From: Pseudomonas sp. RIT288
Lineage (GTDB): Bacteria > Pseudomonadota > Gammaproteobacteria > Pseudomonadales > Pseudomonadaceae
Assembly (NCBI RefSeq): GCF_000631985.1
Contig: NZ_JFYN01000012.1
Span: forward strand, 372,001-436,000
Direction of reading: 5' to 3'
Length of the DNA stretch: 64,000 bases
The position numbers and the translations under genes are program-made. Below the pieces are notes generated by a model. That model was not told where the DNA came from, did not search any database, and saw only the letters and a list, made by a program, of their open reading frames with translations. Position 1 is the first letter of the stretch. Each line of letters starts with the position of its first letter. Below are positions 1 through 7,219 of the stretch, one piece after another.

Positions 1-728
1 TGTCGTTCAGCGGTGCGTCAAACCTCGACTTCCCGCCGAGCAGCTACAGCCTGCAGTGGTACAAGGCGGCCTGGCACACCTTCGTCTCGCCAGACGCCAG
101 CGACGTGCTGAGCCTCGGCCAGGCCATGGCCACCAGCCTGCTGGTGTCGTGCCTGACCATGGTCTTCGCCACGCTGATCGCGGTGCCTGCCGCCTATGCG
201 CTGACCCGTTGCGAATTCCGTGGCAAAGCCGTGGCGCTGCAACTGATGTCGCTGCCGCTGGTGTTTCCGATGGTGGTGTTGGGTCTGGCGTTGCTGCTGG
301 TGTTCGACAGCCTGCCGTTCCACCTGACCACTTCGCGACTGGTGATTGCCCACGTGATTCTGGCGCTGCCGTTCGTGGTGAAAAACTGCACCGCCGCGAT
401 GCTCTCCATCGGCAGTGAAGTCGAGGAGGCGGCGCGGATGCTCGGCGCTTCGCCGCTGCGGGCGATTGTCGACGTGGTGGTGCCGTTGATGAAGTCGGGG
501 ATTCTGGCGGGGATGCTGCTGGCGTTCATCGTCTCGTTCAACGAATTCACCGTGACCTATTTCCTCTACACCATCGACGTCATGACCGTGCCGATCTGGA
601 TGTACAGCCGCACCGTGTCATCGCTCGACCCTACCGTGTTCTCGTTTGCCGTGCTGATCGTGCTGATCGACTTCGTCCTGATCTGGGCGCTGGAGAAGCT
701 GGTGGGCGAGGGCGGCGTTTCCTTTTGA
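1..728 (+). CDS. ABC transporter permease, 3' part (5' end outside window)
   Basis: The reading frame is open from base 3, so the gene begins upstream of the window. The visible 241 residues contain several hydrophobic membrane segments and the permease EAA loop (EEAARMLGASPLRAI, then VVVPL), which docks on the ATPase. This is the PotC-like inner-membrane subunit of a binding-protein-dependent importer. It is followed after 13 bp by its ATPase gene, with which it must form an operon. The substrate cannot be read from this fragment; polyamine, 2-aminoethylphosphonate and ferric iron systems all share this permease type. Confidence 0.9.
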   Translation, partial: SFSGASNLDFPPSSYSLQWYKAAWHTFVSPDASDVLSLGQAMATSLLVSCLTMVFATLIAVPAAYALTRCEFRGKAVALQLMSLPLVFPMVVLGLALLLVFDSLPFHLTTSRLVIAHVILALPFVVKNCTAAMLSIGSEVEEAARMLGASPLRAIVDVVVPLMKSGILAGMLLAFIVSFNEFTVTYFLYTIDVMTVPIWMYSRTVSSLDPTVFSFAVLIVLIDFVLIWALEKLVGEGGVSF

Positions 729-741
729 TTTGAGGTGCAAC

Positions 742-1797
742 ATGACTGGTCTGATTCTGGAAAACGTCGAGAAATTCTATGGCTCGGCTTGCGCGGTACA
801 GAACGTCAATCTGCATTTGCCGGAAGGCAAACTGGTGTGTTTTCTCGGCCCCTCGGGCTGCGGCAAAACCACCTTGCTGCGGATGATCGCCGGGCTGGAA
901 ACCCTCACCGGCGGCGAGATTCGCCTCGACGGCGAGAACATCGGCCACACCCCGGCGCACCTGCGCAATTTCGGCATGGTATTCCAGTCGCTGGCGCTGT
1001 TCACGCACATGACCGTCGGCGAGAACATCGCCTATCCGCTGAAACTGCGCGGCGTGAGCAAGGCCGAGCAGCAGGCACGGGTGGTGGAGTTGCTTGAGTT
1101 GATCCAGCTGCAAGCGATGATCGACCGGCCGGTGGCGAAACTCTCCGGCGGGCAACGGCAGCGGGTGGCGATTGCGCGGGCCATCGCCTCGCGGCCGAAA
1201 ATCCTCCTGCTCGACGAACCGTTGTCGGCGCTGGACGCCAAGCTGCGCGAGTCGATGCAGGTGGAAATCCGCCAGTTGCAGCAGCGCTTGAACATCACCA
1301 CGATCATGGTTACCCACGACCAGCGTGAAGCCATGACCATGGCCGACCTTGTCGTGGTGTTGGGCGAGCACAAGGTGCAGCAGGTGGGCACGCCGATCGA
1401 AATCTATCGGCACCCGGCCAACGAGTTCGTCGCCGACTTCATCGGCTCGGGCAACATTTTCCCGGCCACGGCGCTGGGCGACGGCAAGGTCAGCCTGCCG
1501 GGCGGTGATGCGCTGCAAGTGCCGATCTGCAGCAGCATCGAGGCGGGGCAGAAGGTGAGGATGCTGATTCGTCCGGAGGACCTGCAACTGTCGGCGCCAC
1601 AGGCGACGGCGGGCAATCGCTTGCTCGGCAAGGTGACGTTCGTGCGCGATATCGGCGCGACCATCGAGACCACGGTGGAGTGTTCCGGGGTGACGTTCAC
1701 CGCGTTGAGCACGCCGTGTCAGGGGATTGGTTTGGGGATCGGGCATCCGGTGTCGGTGACGTTGCCGAGCGAGGCGTGTCGGGTGTTGGGGGCTTGA
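742..1797 (+). CDS. ABC transporter ATP-binding protein (PotA/FbpC type)
   Basis: A 351-residue ATPase energising the importer whose permease lies just upstream. Visible motifs in order are Walker A (GPSGCGKTT), the ABC signature LSGGQRQRVAIARA, Walker B (ILLLDEPLSALD), the switch histidine region (MVTHDQREAM), and a C-terminal TOBE-like regulatory region after about residue 240. I chose the ATG at 742 because GAGGTG lies 5-10 bases before it; an upstream in-frame TTG at 730 has no ribosome site. The chain has the usual length for this family. The substrate is unassigned; the binding protein is not in the window. Confidence 0.92.
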   Translation: MTGLILENVEKFYGSACAVQNVNLHLPEGKLVCFLGPSGCGKTTLLRMIAGLETLTGGEIRLDGENIGHTPAHLRNFGMVFQSLALFTHMTVGENIAYPLKLRGVSKAEQQARVVELLELIQLQAMIDRPVAKLSGGQRQRVAIARAIASRPKILLLDEPLSALDAKLRESMQVEIRQLQQRLNITTIMVTHDQREAMTMADLVVVLGEHKVQQVGTPIEIYRHPANEFVADFIGSGNIFPATALGDGKVSLPGGDALQVPICSSIEAGQKVRMLIRPEDLQLSAPQATAGNRLLGKVTFVRDIGATIETTVECSGVTFTALSTPCQGIGLGIGHPVSVTLPSEACRVLGA

Positions 1798-1828
1798 TCC
1801 GGATTTGATGGTGGTCTTGCCGGCGCCA

Positions 1829-1891
1829 TCGCGAGCAGGCTCACTCCTACAGGGGAACGCATTCCAACTGCAGGAGTGAGCCTGCTCGCGA
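1829..1891. repeat. REP-type inverted repeat, family A (GCGAGCAGGCT)
   Basis: Two inverted copies of TCGCGAGCAGGCTCACTCCT separated by about 23 bases. The same unit recurs at 5490, 7124 and 22820. It lies between the ABC ATPase and the convergent AraC gene and could also act as a bidirectional mRNA end. Confidence 0.85.
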
Positions 1892-1922
1892 AAGCGCCAG
1901 ATGCAGCAACGCCAAGTCCGGA

Positions 1923-2852
1923 TCAGACCGACTGCCGCAACCGCGCCAGATCCCTTAACGGCGGCGCACCAAACAAGCGGCTGTACTCGCGGCTGAACTG
2001 CGACGGGCTTTCATACCCCACGCGATAGCCCGCCGCCGACGCTTCCAGCCCTTCGGCCAGCATCAGGCGCCGCGCTTCTTGCAGGCGCAATTGCTTCTGA
2101 TATTGCAGCGGACTCATCGCGGTCATCGCCTTGAAGCGGTGATGCAGGGTCGAGACGCTGAGGTTGACTTCTTTCGCCAGATCATCGATGCGCAGCGGCT
2201 GTTCGAAGTTGCCGTTGAGCCATTTGATCGCCCGGCTGATGCGATGGCTCTGGCTGTTGGCAATCGCGATTTCATACAAGTGATGGCCCTGCGGACTGCG
2301 CAGCAGGCGATAGAGAATCTCCCGGCGGATCAGTGGCGCGAGCATGGCGATGTCTTTCGGCGCATCCAGCAGTCGCGCCAGACGCAACACCGCGTCGAGC
2401 ATCGCGCTGTCGATCTTTTCCACATACAGGCCACGCCCGGTCGGTCGGGTCGGCACGCCCATGGGGCCGGCGTCGGCGATCAGTGCGGTGATTTCCGCCG
2501 GGTCGATGTCCAGGCGCACGGCGAGGATCGGCTCCTCGGGCGAGACATTCACTACCCGCCCGCTGAGCGGCATCGAGACCGAGACCACCAGGTAATTCAG
2601 CGGGTCGTAATTGAAGTACTCATCGGCCAGGCGCACCTCTTTGCGGCCCTGGGCCATGATGCACAGCGCCGGTTGCGCGAGTACCGGGGCGAAGTCATGG
2701 GACTGGGTATGGCGCGACATGAACAGCGAGCCGATGGCGGTCTGATAACTGCCGTCGTCCGTGGTGTTGCGGCGGATGATCGCCGCGAGTTCTGCGCGCT
2801 GTTTTTCCATGTCGGCATCGGGTGGAGACTGGAAACGATCGAATGACGTCAT
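1923..2852 (-). CDS. AraC-family transcriptional regulator
   Basis: A 309-residue regulator with an N-terminal AraC_N-type effector/cupin region (roughly residues 20-190) and a C-terminal AraC double helix-turn-helix (about residues 210-305, including LRIDDLAKEVNLSVSTLHHR and the typical second-helix region GYESPSQFSREYSRLFG). I start it at the ATG at 2852 because GAGG sits nine bases upstream; the frame stays open 39 codons further, and an ATG three codons earlier abuts the GAGG. It is convergent with the ABC importer genes and divergent from the small monooxygenase gene. Its target and effector are not evident. Confidence 0.88.
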   Translation of the reverse strand: MTSFDRFQSPPDADMEKQRAELAAIIRRNTTDDGSYQTAIGSLFMSRHTQSHDFAPVLAQPALCIMAQGRKEVRLADEYFNYDPLNYLVVSVSMPLSGRVVNVSPEEPILAVRLDIDPAEITALIADAGPMGVPTRPTGRGLYVEKIDSAMLDAVLRLARLLDAPKDIAMLAPLIRREILYRLLRSPQGHHLYEIAIANSQSHRISRAIKWLNGNFEQPLRIDDLAKEVNLSVSTLHHRFKAMTAMSPLQYQKQLRLQEARRLMLAEGLEASAAGYRVGYESPSQFSREYSRLFGAPPLRDLARLRQSV

Positions 2853-3249
2853 GCACGGCATCCTCGGCAAGGAATCTGGAATGGAGCAGAGCATATGTTT
2901 GTGCAAGCGCCAGCGGTAGACACATCCTGTCAAATGCTTGCCTGATTCTGCATCGGGATGACTTTGCACCTGTCGCCACTCAACCCTGTAGGAGCTGCCG
3001 AAGGCTGCGATCTGTTGATCTTCAAGGCAAAATCAAAAGATCGCAGCCTTTGGCAACTCCTACACAAAACTTGTATGACAGCGGTATGACAGGGGTTTAG
3101 CGGTGGTTGCCGGACATTTGTGCAGTCTCGCAGGATTGTGCAACGCAGCGGCAGGAATCGACTAACGGCACCTTGCGCCCGGCCCTTAACCTTGGATCCT
3201 GTCGCAGCCCGTCCCCCGGCTGCCACGCGACTCCCTGGGAGGGTTGAAC
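2853..3249. other. Intergenic region between divergent genes
   Basis: About 400 bases between the AraC gene and the ABM-domain gene. It holds one family-B REP hairpin (2988-3064) and two direct copies of TATGACAG near 3074 and 3086. I see no credible coding sequence; open frames across it run through the REP element. Confidence 0.6.
2988..3064. repeat. REP-type inverted repeat, family B (TAGGAGCTGCCG..GGCTGCGATC)
   Basis: TGTAGGAGCTGCCGAAGGCT and its imperfect reverse complement flank a short AT-rich loop. Family-B copies recur at 4607, 19536, 25591, 43319, 52341, 55398 and 59043. Confidence 0.85.
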
Positions 3250-3603
3250 ATGTCCAAGCAGATTCCCGTCAGTCATATGGCCTTCGTTCGAGCGCGCGCC
3301 GGACGCTCCGCCGAACTCGGTGTACGCCTCAGTGCCTTGATCGAACCGTCACGCAGCGCCCCCGGTTGCCTGAACTTCGCCCTGCAGCATTCGCAATGCG
3401 ATCCGGAGCTGTGGCTGGTCTCCGGTTTCTGGAGCCATCAACAAGCGATGACCGCCTATTTCAACAGTCCGTCGATGCAGATTTTTGCCGAATTGGTCCA
3501 GGACCTGGTGGTCAACAGCCTGGATTTTCACACCTTCAAAGAGGTGTCGGCGGCGCAGGCGCTCGGACAATGTCCGGCACCGATACACAAACTCGCCGGT
3601 TGA
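3250..3603 (+). CDS. ABM-domain (antibiotic biosynthesis monooxygenase-like) protein
   Basis: A 117-residue protein with the ferredoxin-like layout of the ABM superfamily: a first strand (SHMAFVRARAGRSAEL), a central segment with APGCLNFALQHS, and the strand WLVSGFWSHQQAMTAYF. Members are small heme-free or heme-dependent oxygenases or stress-related dimeric proteins, so the reaction cannot be given from sequence alone. The ATG at 3250 follows GGGAGGG by six bases, a strong ribosome site. The extra C-terminal tail after about residue 95 is not typical of the domain. Confidence 0.75.
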   Translation: MSKQIPVSHMAFVRARAGRSAELGVRLSALIEPSRSAPGCLNFALQHSQCDPELWLVSGFWSHQQAMTAYFNSPSMQIFAELVQDLVVNSLDFHTFKEVSAAQALGQCPAPIHKLAG

Positions 3604-3646
3604 GGGTTTAATGTCCGGCTTATTGGTCTGAGCCAGGATGTGTGCC

Positions 3647-3889
3647 ATGGCACGTAAAGAGTTTGAACACTTCGAAGCAGTCTCCGCAGTCGTCCCCGTC
3701 GAGTTGGGCGGCAACAAGGGTTATCACGCGGCAATCGCGGTCAAGGCCCTGGTCGATGGCGGTGCCCCACGTTTTCACAAACTGCTGGGTGATCAGGTGT
3801 TCCCCGGCGCCATTGCTGCCGATGACGCGGCGACCCAGGAGCTGGAACGTCTGCAGGGCGTCACTGATGACGCCGAGCTGATCTGGTAA
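3647..3889 (+). CDS. Conserved-looking small hypothetical protein, 80 aa
   Basis: I do not recognise the family. The product begins MARKEFEHFEAV and ends with an acidic segment (DDAATQELERLQGVTDDAEL). There is no signal peptide or membrane segment. The ATG at 3647 is preferred over the ATG at 3638 because AGGA lies eight bases before it and directly abuts the earlier one. It is 43 bases downstream of the ABM-domain gene in the same direction and could be co-transcribed with it. Confidence 0.6.
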   Translation: MARKEFEHFEAVSAVVPVELGGNKGYHAAIAVKALVDGGAPRFHKLLGDQVFPGAIAADDAATQELERLQGVTDDAELIW

Positions 3890-3895
3890 CCGCGC

Positions 3896-4525
3896 TTACT
3901 TGCCCGCACCCGGGCGCCACATCTTGAACAGGGCTTCAGGCCCCAACTGGAAATAATCCGCCGGCCCGCCGCCGCGCAGAATCGGTTCTGCCGCGGCGGT
4001 GTCGTAGATCCCGTTCTTCAGCAGCCACTTGGCGATATGCACGGCGACCACTTCGCCGAGAATCAGCCAGCTGGGCACGGTTTCGCCATCGGCGCGCTGC
4101 AACTGAATGATCTGCGTGACCTTGCATTCAAAGGAGACCGGGCTTTCGGCCACCCGTGGCACCGCAATCACCCTCGACGCCGCTGGCGTCAGTCCGGCCA
4201 ATTCAAACTCGTTGACCTCAGGCGCGACCATCGCGCAGCTCTGGTTCATCTGCTCGGCCAGCGGCCGGGTGGCGAGGTTCCAGGCGAACTCGCCGGTCTG
4301 CTCGATGTTGTTCAGGCTGTCTTTGCGCCCGACGCTGGAAAAACCAATGATCGGCGGAATGTAGTTGAACGCGTTGAAGAAGCTGTAAGGCGCAAGGTTC
4401 AGCTGGCCGTCGGCATCCTGCGAAGATATCCAGCCGATAGGACGCGGACCGACGATGGCGTTGAACGGATCGTGGGGCAGGCCGTGGCCGTTGGTGGGTT
4501 CGTAGAAGTGGATGTCATCGGACAT
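3896..4525 (-). CDS. Flavin reductase-like (FMN-binding split-barrel) protein
   Basis: A 209-residue protein of the flavin reductase-like / DIM6-NTAB group. The FMN-binding split barrel is seen in NAIVGPRPIGWISSQDADGQ followed by LAPYSFFNAFNYIPPIIGFS, both diagnostic of the family. Members bind FMN and reduce it with NAD(P)H or act as flavin-dependent oxidoreductases in the cytoplasm. The start at 4525 has GAGGA about nine bases upstream. The stop lies six bases from the convergent 80-residue gene, so the two run tail to tail. The physiological substrate is unknown. Confidence 0.85.
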   Translation of the reverse strand: MSDDIHFYEPTNGHGLPHDPFNAIVGPRPIGWISSQDADGQLNLAPYSFFNAFNYIPPIIGFSSVGRKDSLNNIEQTGEFAWNLATRPLAEQMNQSCAMVAPEVNEFELAGLTPAASRVIAVPRVAESPVSFECKVTQIIQLQRADGETVPSWLILGEVVAVHIAKWLLKNGIYDTAAAEPILRGGGPADYFQLGPEALFKMWRPGAGK

Positions 4526-4606
4526 GGACGGGGTTCCTCAAGAGGGCAATCTGAAAGACGCCATAGTGTAAGAGCGCTCCGCGTATTTCCAGTCAAACGC
4601 TGATCC

Positions 4607-4724
4607 CCCTGTAGGAGCTGCCGCAGGCTCGGGCCGCGATCGGACGATCTTTTGATTTTGTTTTTAAGATCAAGATCAAAAGATCGTCCGATCGCGGCCC
4701 GAGCCTGCGGCAGCTCCTACAGGG
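4607..4724. repeat. REP-type inverted repeat, family B, long form
   Basis: A near-perfect inverted repeat of about 47 bases per arm around a short T/A-rich loop. The arms carry CGGGCCGCGATCGGACGATC in place of the usual GGCTGCGATC. A related arm occurs at 52341. Confidence 0.85.
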
Positions 4725-4767
4725 GATTTGGGTGGATTTGAGAATTGTGATGTTTCAGAAACGACTA

Positions 4768-4787
4768 AGCCCGGCCTAAGCCGGGCT
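4768..4787 (-). terminator. Rho-independent-like terminator of the repeat-peptide gene
   Basis: AGCCCGGC-CTAA-GCCGGGCT stem with eight pairs, 18 bases past the stop of the leftward 91-residue gene and followed on the minus strand by a moderately T-rich run. Confidence 0.65.
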
Positions 4788-4805
4788 ATGAAGAACTGCT
4801 GATAC

Positions 4806-5081
4806 TCAGCTGATGGCTGCAGCAGTACCGGTTTTATCGAAGCCATCAGCGGCGATGGCGTTGGCAGTACCGGTCTTGTCGAAACCATCGGCGGCGACGG
4901 TTTTGCCGATGTTGGTTTTATCGAAACCGTCGGCAGCGTAAGTGCCCGAGTGGCTGGTTTCGATGGCGGCGGTGGCGCCGGAAATGAAGTCGGCCGATTT
5001 GGTTTTGTCCGAGCCATCGGCAGCGAAGGTGTTGGCGGCCAGTACGGACAGGGTCAGGGCGAGGATCAGTTTGGTTTTCAT
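4806..5081 (-). CDS. Small secreted protein with 14-residue ADGFDKT repeats
   Basis: A 91-residue product. Residues 1-20 (MKTKLILALTLSVLAANTFA) form a typical cleavable signal peptide. The mature part is low in complexity: residues 49-90 are three consecutive 14-residue units beginning AADGFDKT, and a degenerate fourth copy (ADGSDKT) opens the mature chain. I do not know a function. The aspartate-rich DGxDKT core could bind a metal ion, but that is only a guess. The gene stands alone, with its own terminator downstream and an AT-rich region upstream that probably holds its promoter. Confidence 0.75.
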   Translation of the reverse strand: MKTKLILALTLSVLAANTFAADGSDKTKSADFISGATAAIETSHSGTYAADGFDKTNIGKTVAADGFDKTGTANAIAADGFDKTGTAAAIS

Positions 5082-5606
5082 GTCAGGTACTCCAGATGGG
5101 TTGGCGGTGTGTCTTGCTTGGATTTAATGCTACGCCAACTAAATTGATTAAAAAGCGCAAATTAATGCTAAAAACAATCGATTAACTTGATATTAAGAGC
5201 GGCGCATTGATTGGCTTCCACCGTCGGGAGCGAACGCCGCGCAGGTCATCGATCAGGTATTGGCAGGATGCCGGGGCAGCATTAATGGGGGATTAATCGC
5301 TGTTTTTCTCGATATGACGGATTTTTCATCTGTTGCCGACCGGTTTTCACCGGCGCAACGCCAGTCTGCCCTCGGCCAGAAAACCAGGAACCGGCCGTCC
5401 CACACTGGAGCTTTGCTTGCGATGAACAAACTGCCTCAAATCACCCTGGCGTTCTGGGTCAGGTCTGACTTGATAATCGAGTCGCCTCATTCGCGAGCAG
5501 GCTTGCTCCCACAAGGGATTTATGTTGATCACAGATCCAATGTGGGAGCGAGCCTGCTCGCGAAGGGGCCACCACAGCCACCGTTGCAGTGGCTGTGAAA
5601 GCCCGA
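5082..5606. other. Gene-free stretch with AT-rich leader and REP
   Basis: The part nearest 5100-5200 is AT-rich and should contain the promoter of the leftward repeat-peptide gene. The part at 5490-5564 is a REP element. A 112-codon open frame across 5260-5598 reads through the REP and I do not accept it as a gene. Confidence 0.6.
5490..5564. repeat. REP-type inverted repeat, family A
   Basis: TTCGCGAGCAGGCTTGCTCC and an inverted near-copy enclosing about 30 bases. It sits 43 bases past the stop of the leftward kgtP-like gene. Confidence 0.85.
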
Positions 5607-6926
5607 TCAGTCAGTCACGATCCGCGAGTGTTTCTGCGTGTCTTTCATGGTGATGTACACCAGCAGCGACACCGCGATGCACGCGGTCACGTACCAGTAG
5701 TAACCGGTTTCCATGCCGATGCTCTTGAACCACAACGCGATGTATTCGGCCGTGCCGCCGAAGATCGACACGGTCAGTGCGTACGGCAGGCCGACGCCCA
5801 GCGCGCGGATTTCGGTCGGGAACAGCTCGGCTTTCACCACGGCGTTGATCGAGGTGTAGCCGCTGACGATGATCAGTGCCGCCATGATCAGGAAGAACGC
5901 GCCCCACCAGGTCTGGATGGTGTGCAGGGTCATCAGGATCGGCACGGTGAAGATCGTACCGAGCACACCGAAGGCGATCAGGATCGGACGACGACCGATC
6001 TTGTCCGACAGGCCACCGATGATCGGTTGCAGGCACATGAACAGGAACAGCGTGGCGGCCGAAATGGTGGTCGAGTCGGAGATGCTCATGCCGACGGTGT
6101 TCACCAGGTATTTCTGCATGTAGGTGGTGTAGGTGTAGAACGCCAGCGTGCCGCCCATGGTCAGGCCGACCACGGTCAGCAGTTCTTTCGGGTGGCGCAT
6201 CAAGGTGCGCATCGCGCTTTCCTTGGACTTCTCTTTCTTGGTGAAGGACTCGGTTTCTTCCATGCCGCGACGCAGGTACAGCGCAACGATCGCACACAGT
6301 GCGCCGATGGCGAACGGAATACGCCAGCCCCACGCGTACAGCTGTTCGGTGGTCAGCATGTTCTGCAGCACGATCAGCACGCCCAGCGCGATGAGCTGGC
6401 CAGAGATCAGGGTCACGTACTGGAAGCTGGAGAAGAAGCCGCGACGTTCCTTGGTCGCCATCTCCGAGAGGTAGGTGGCCGAGGTGCCGTACTCGCCGCC
6501 GACCGACAGGCCTTGCAGCAAGCGGGCGAACACCAGCAGGATCGGTGCGCCGATGCCGATGGTTTCGTAGTTCGGGCTGAGGGCGATCAGCAAGGAGCCG
6601 AAGCACATCAGGTAGACCGAGGCCATCAAGGCTTTCTTGCGACCGACCTTGTCGGCGTACAGGCCCATCAGCCAGCCACCGATCGGACGCATCAGGAAGC
6701 CCACGGCGAAGATCGCGGCGGTGTTCATCAGTTGCGCGGTGGTGGAACCGGCGGGGAAGAAGGTCTTGGCGAAGTACAGCGAGAAAGCGGCGTAGACGTA
6801 CCAGTCGTACCACTCGACCATGTTGCCTACCGAGCCGCTGAAGATCGATTTGATCCGGCTGGCGGTGGTTCTTTCTTTGGCGGGCGCGGCAGCCGACCCA
6901 AGGGGCAGGGTGTTGGAGTTATCCAT
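5607..6926 (-). CDS. kgtP: MFS dicarboxylate permease, KgtP-like (alpha-ketoglutarate:H+ symporter)
   Basis: A 439-residue, 12-segment transporter of the metabolite:H+ symporter group. Visible marks are the N-terminal NMVEWYDWYVYAAFSLYFAK stretch of this group, the loop 2-3 motif ADKVGRKKAL, its second-half copy SDKIGRRPIL, and GLSVGGEYGTSATYLSE in segment 5. Length and these motifs match E. coli KgtP, which imports alpha-ketoglutarate at the inner membrane. AAGGA lies seven bases before the ATG. A sigma-54 promoter with two upstream dyads precedes it, and a DctB/DctD-like pair is adjacent; in P. aeruginosa, MifS/MifR control alpha-ketoglutarate uptake in the same way. The exact substrate is inferred. 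Confidence 0.88.
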   Translation of the reverse strand: MDNSNTLPLGSAAAPAKERTTASRIKSIFSGSVGNMVEWYDWYVYAAFSLYFAKTFFPAGSTTAQLMNTAAIFAVGFLMRPIGGWLMGLYADKVGRKKALMASVYLMCFGSLLIALSPNYETIGIGAPILLVFARLLQGLSVGGEYGTSATYLSEMATKERRGFFSSFQYVTLISGQLIALGVLIVLQNMLTTEQLYAWGWRIPFAIGALCAIVALYLRRGMEETESFTKKEKSKESAMRTLMRHPKELLTVVGLTMGGTLAFYTYTTYMQKYLVNTVGMSISDSTTISAATLFLFMCLQPIIGGLSDKIGRRPILIAFGVLGTIFTVPILMTLHTIQTWWGAFFLIMAALIIVSGYTSINAVVKAELFPTEIRALGVGLPYALTVSIFGGTAEYIALWFKSIGMETGYYWYVTACIAVSLLVYITMKDTQKHSRIVTD

Positions 6927-6988
6927 TGAAGGATCCTTCGTTTAATTGTTTTTGTGGAGCGCGTAGAAACGCAGCCTGCAGGGGCTAT

Positions 6989-7004
6989 AGCAGGAGCTGT
7001 GCCA
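6989..7004 (-). promoter_or_regulatory. Sigma-54 (RpoN) promoter of the kgtP-like gene
   Basis: On the minus strand the bases read TGGCACAGCTCCTGCT. This fits the -24/-12 consensus TGGCACG-N4-TTGCW with the invariant GG and GC at the required ten-base spacing. Transcription would start near 6978, about 50 bases before the permease ATG. Confidence 0.8.
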
Positions 7005-7046
7005 ACGGGGAGAGGGGCGGTTTAGAAGGGGTGGCAGGATTTGATG

Positions 7047-7060
7047 AGCGGAAATCCGCT
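7047..7060. promoter_or_regulatory. Enhancer-like dyad 1 upstream of the sigma-54 promoter
   Basis: AGCGGA-AA-TCCGCT, a 6-2-6 inverted repeat centred about 75 bp upstream of the predicted start of transcription. It is a candidate binding site for the NtrC-family regulator encoded at 7220-8551. Confidence 0.55.
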
Positions 7061-7078
7061 TATGCCTGGATTGTGGTG

Positions 7079-7092
7079 AGCGGAAAATTGCT
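7079..7092. promoter_or_regulatory. Enhancer-like dyad 2 upstream of the sigma-54 promoter
   Basis: AGCGGAAAATTGCT, a weaker version of dyad 1 with the same left half-site and AGC/GCT ends. Its centre is 32 bp (three helical turns) from dyad 1, so both would face the same side of the DNA. Confidence 0.45.
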
Positions 7093-7123
7093 CATTAGAG
7101 TGGATATTTGCTGCGGCTCAACG

Positions 7124-7200
7124 GGCCCCTTCGCGAGCAGGCTCGCTCCCACATTTGAAATGCATTCCCCTGTAGGAGTGAGCCTGCTCGCGAAGGGGCC
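7124..7200. repeat. REP-type inverted repeat, family A
   Basis: GGCCCCTTCGCGAGCAGGCT and its inverted near-copy. It separates the response-regulator stop from the kgtP control region. Confidence 0.85.
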
Positions 7201-7219
7201 ACTAGCGACAATCAATAAA

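Noticed and set aside
3060..3100. Two TATGACAG copies as a further Tc operator
   Set aside because: They are direct, not inverted, repeats and are not next to a Tc gene.
5260..5598. 112-codon frame in the gap left of kgtP
   Set aside because: Its second half is translated REP sequence and it has no ribosome site or family resemblance.
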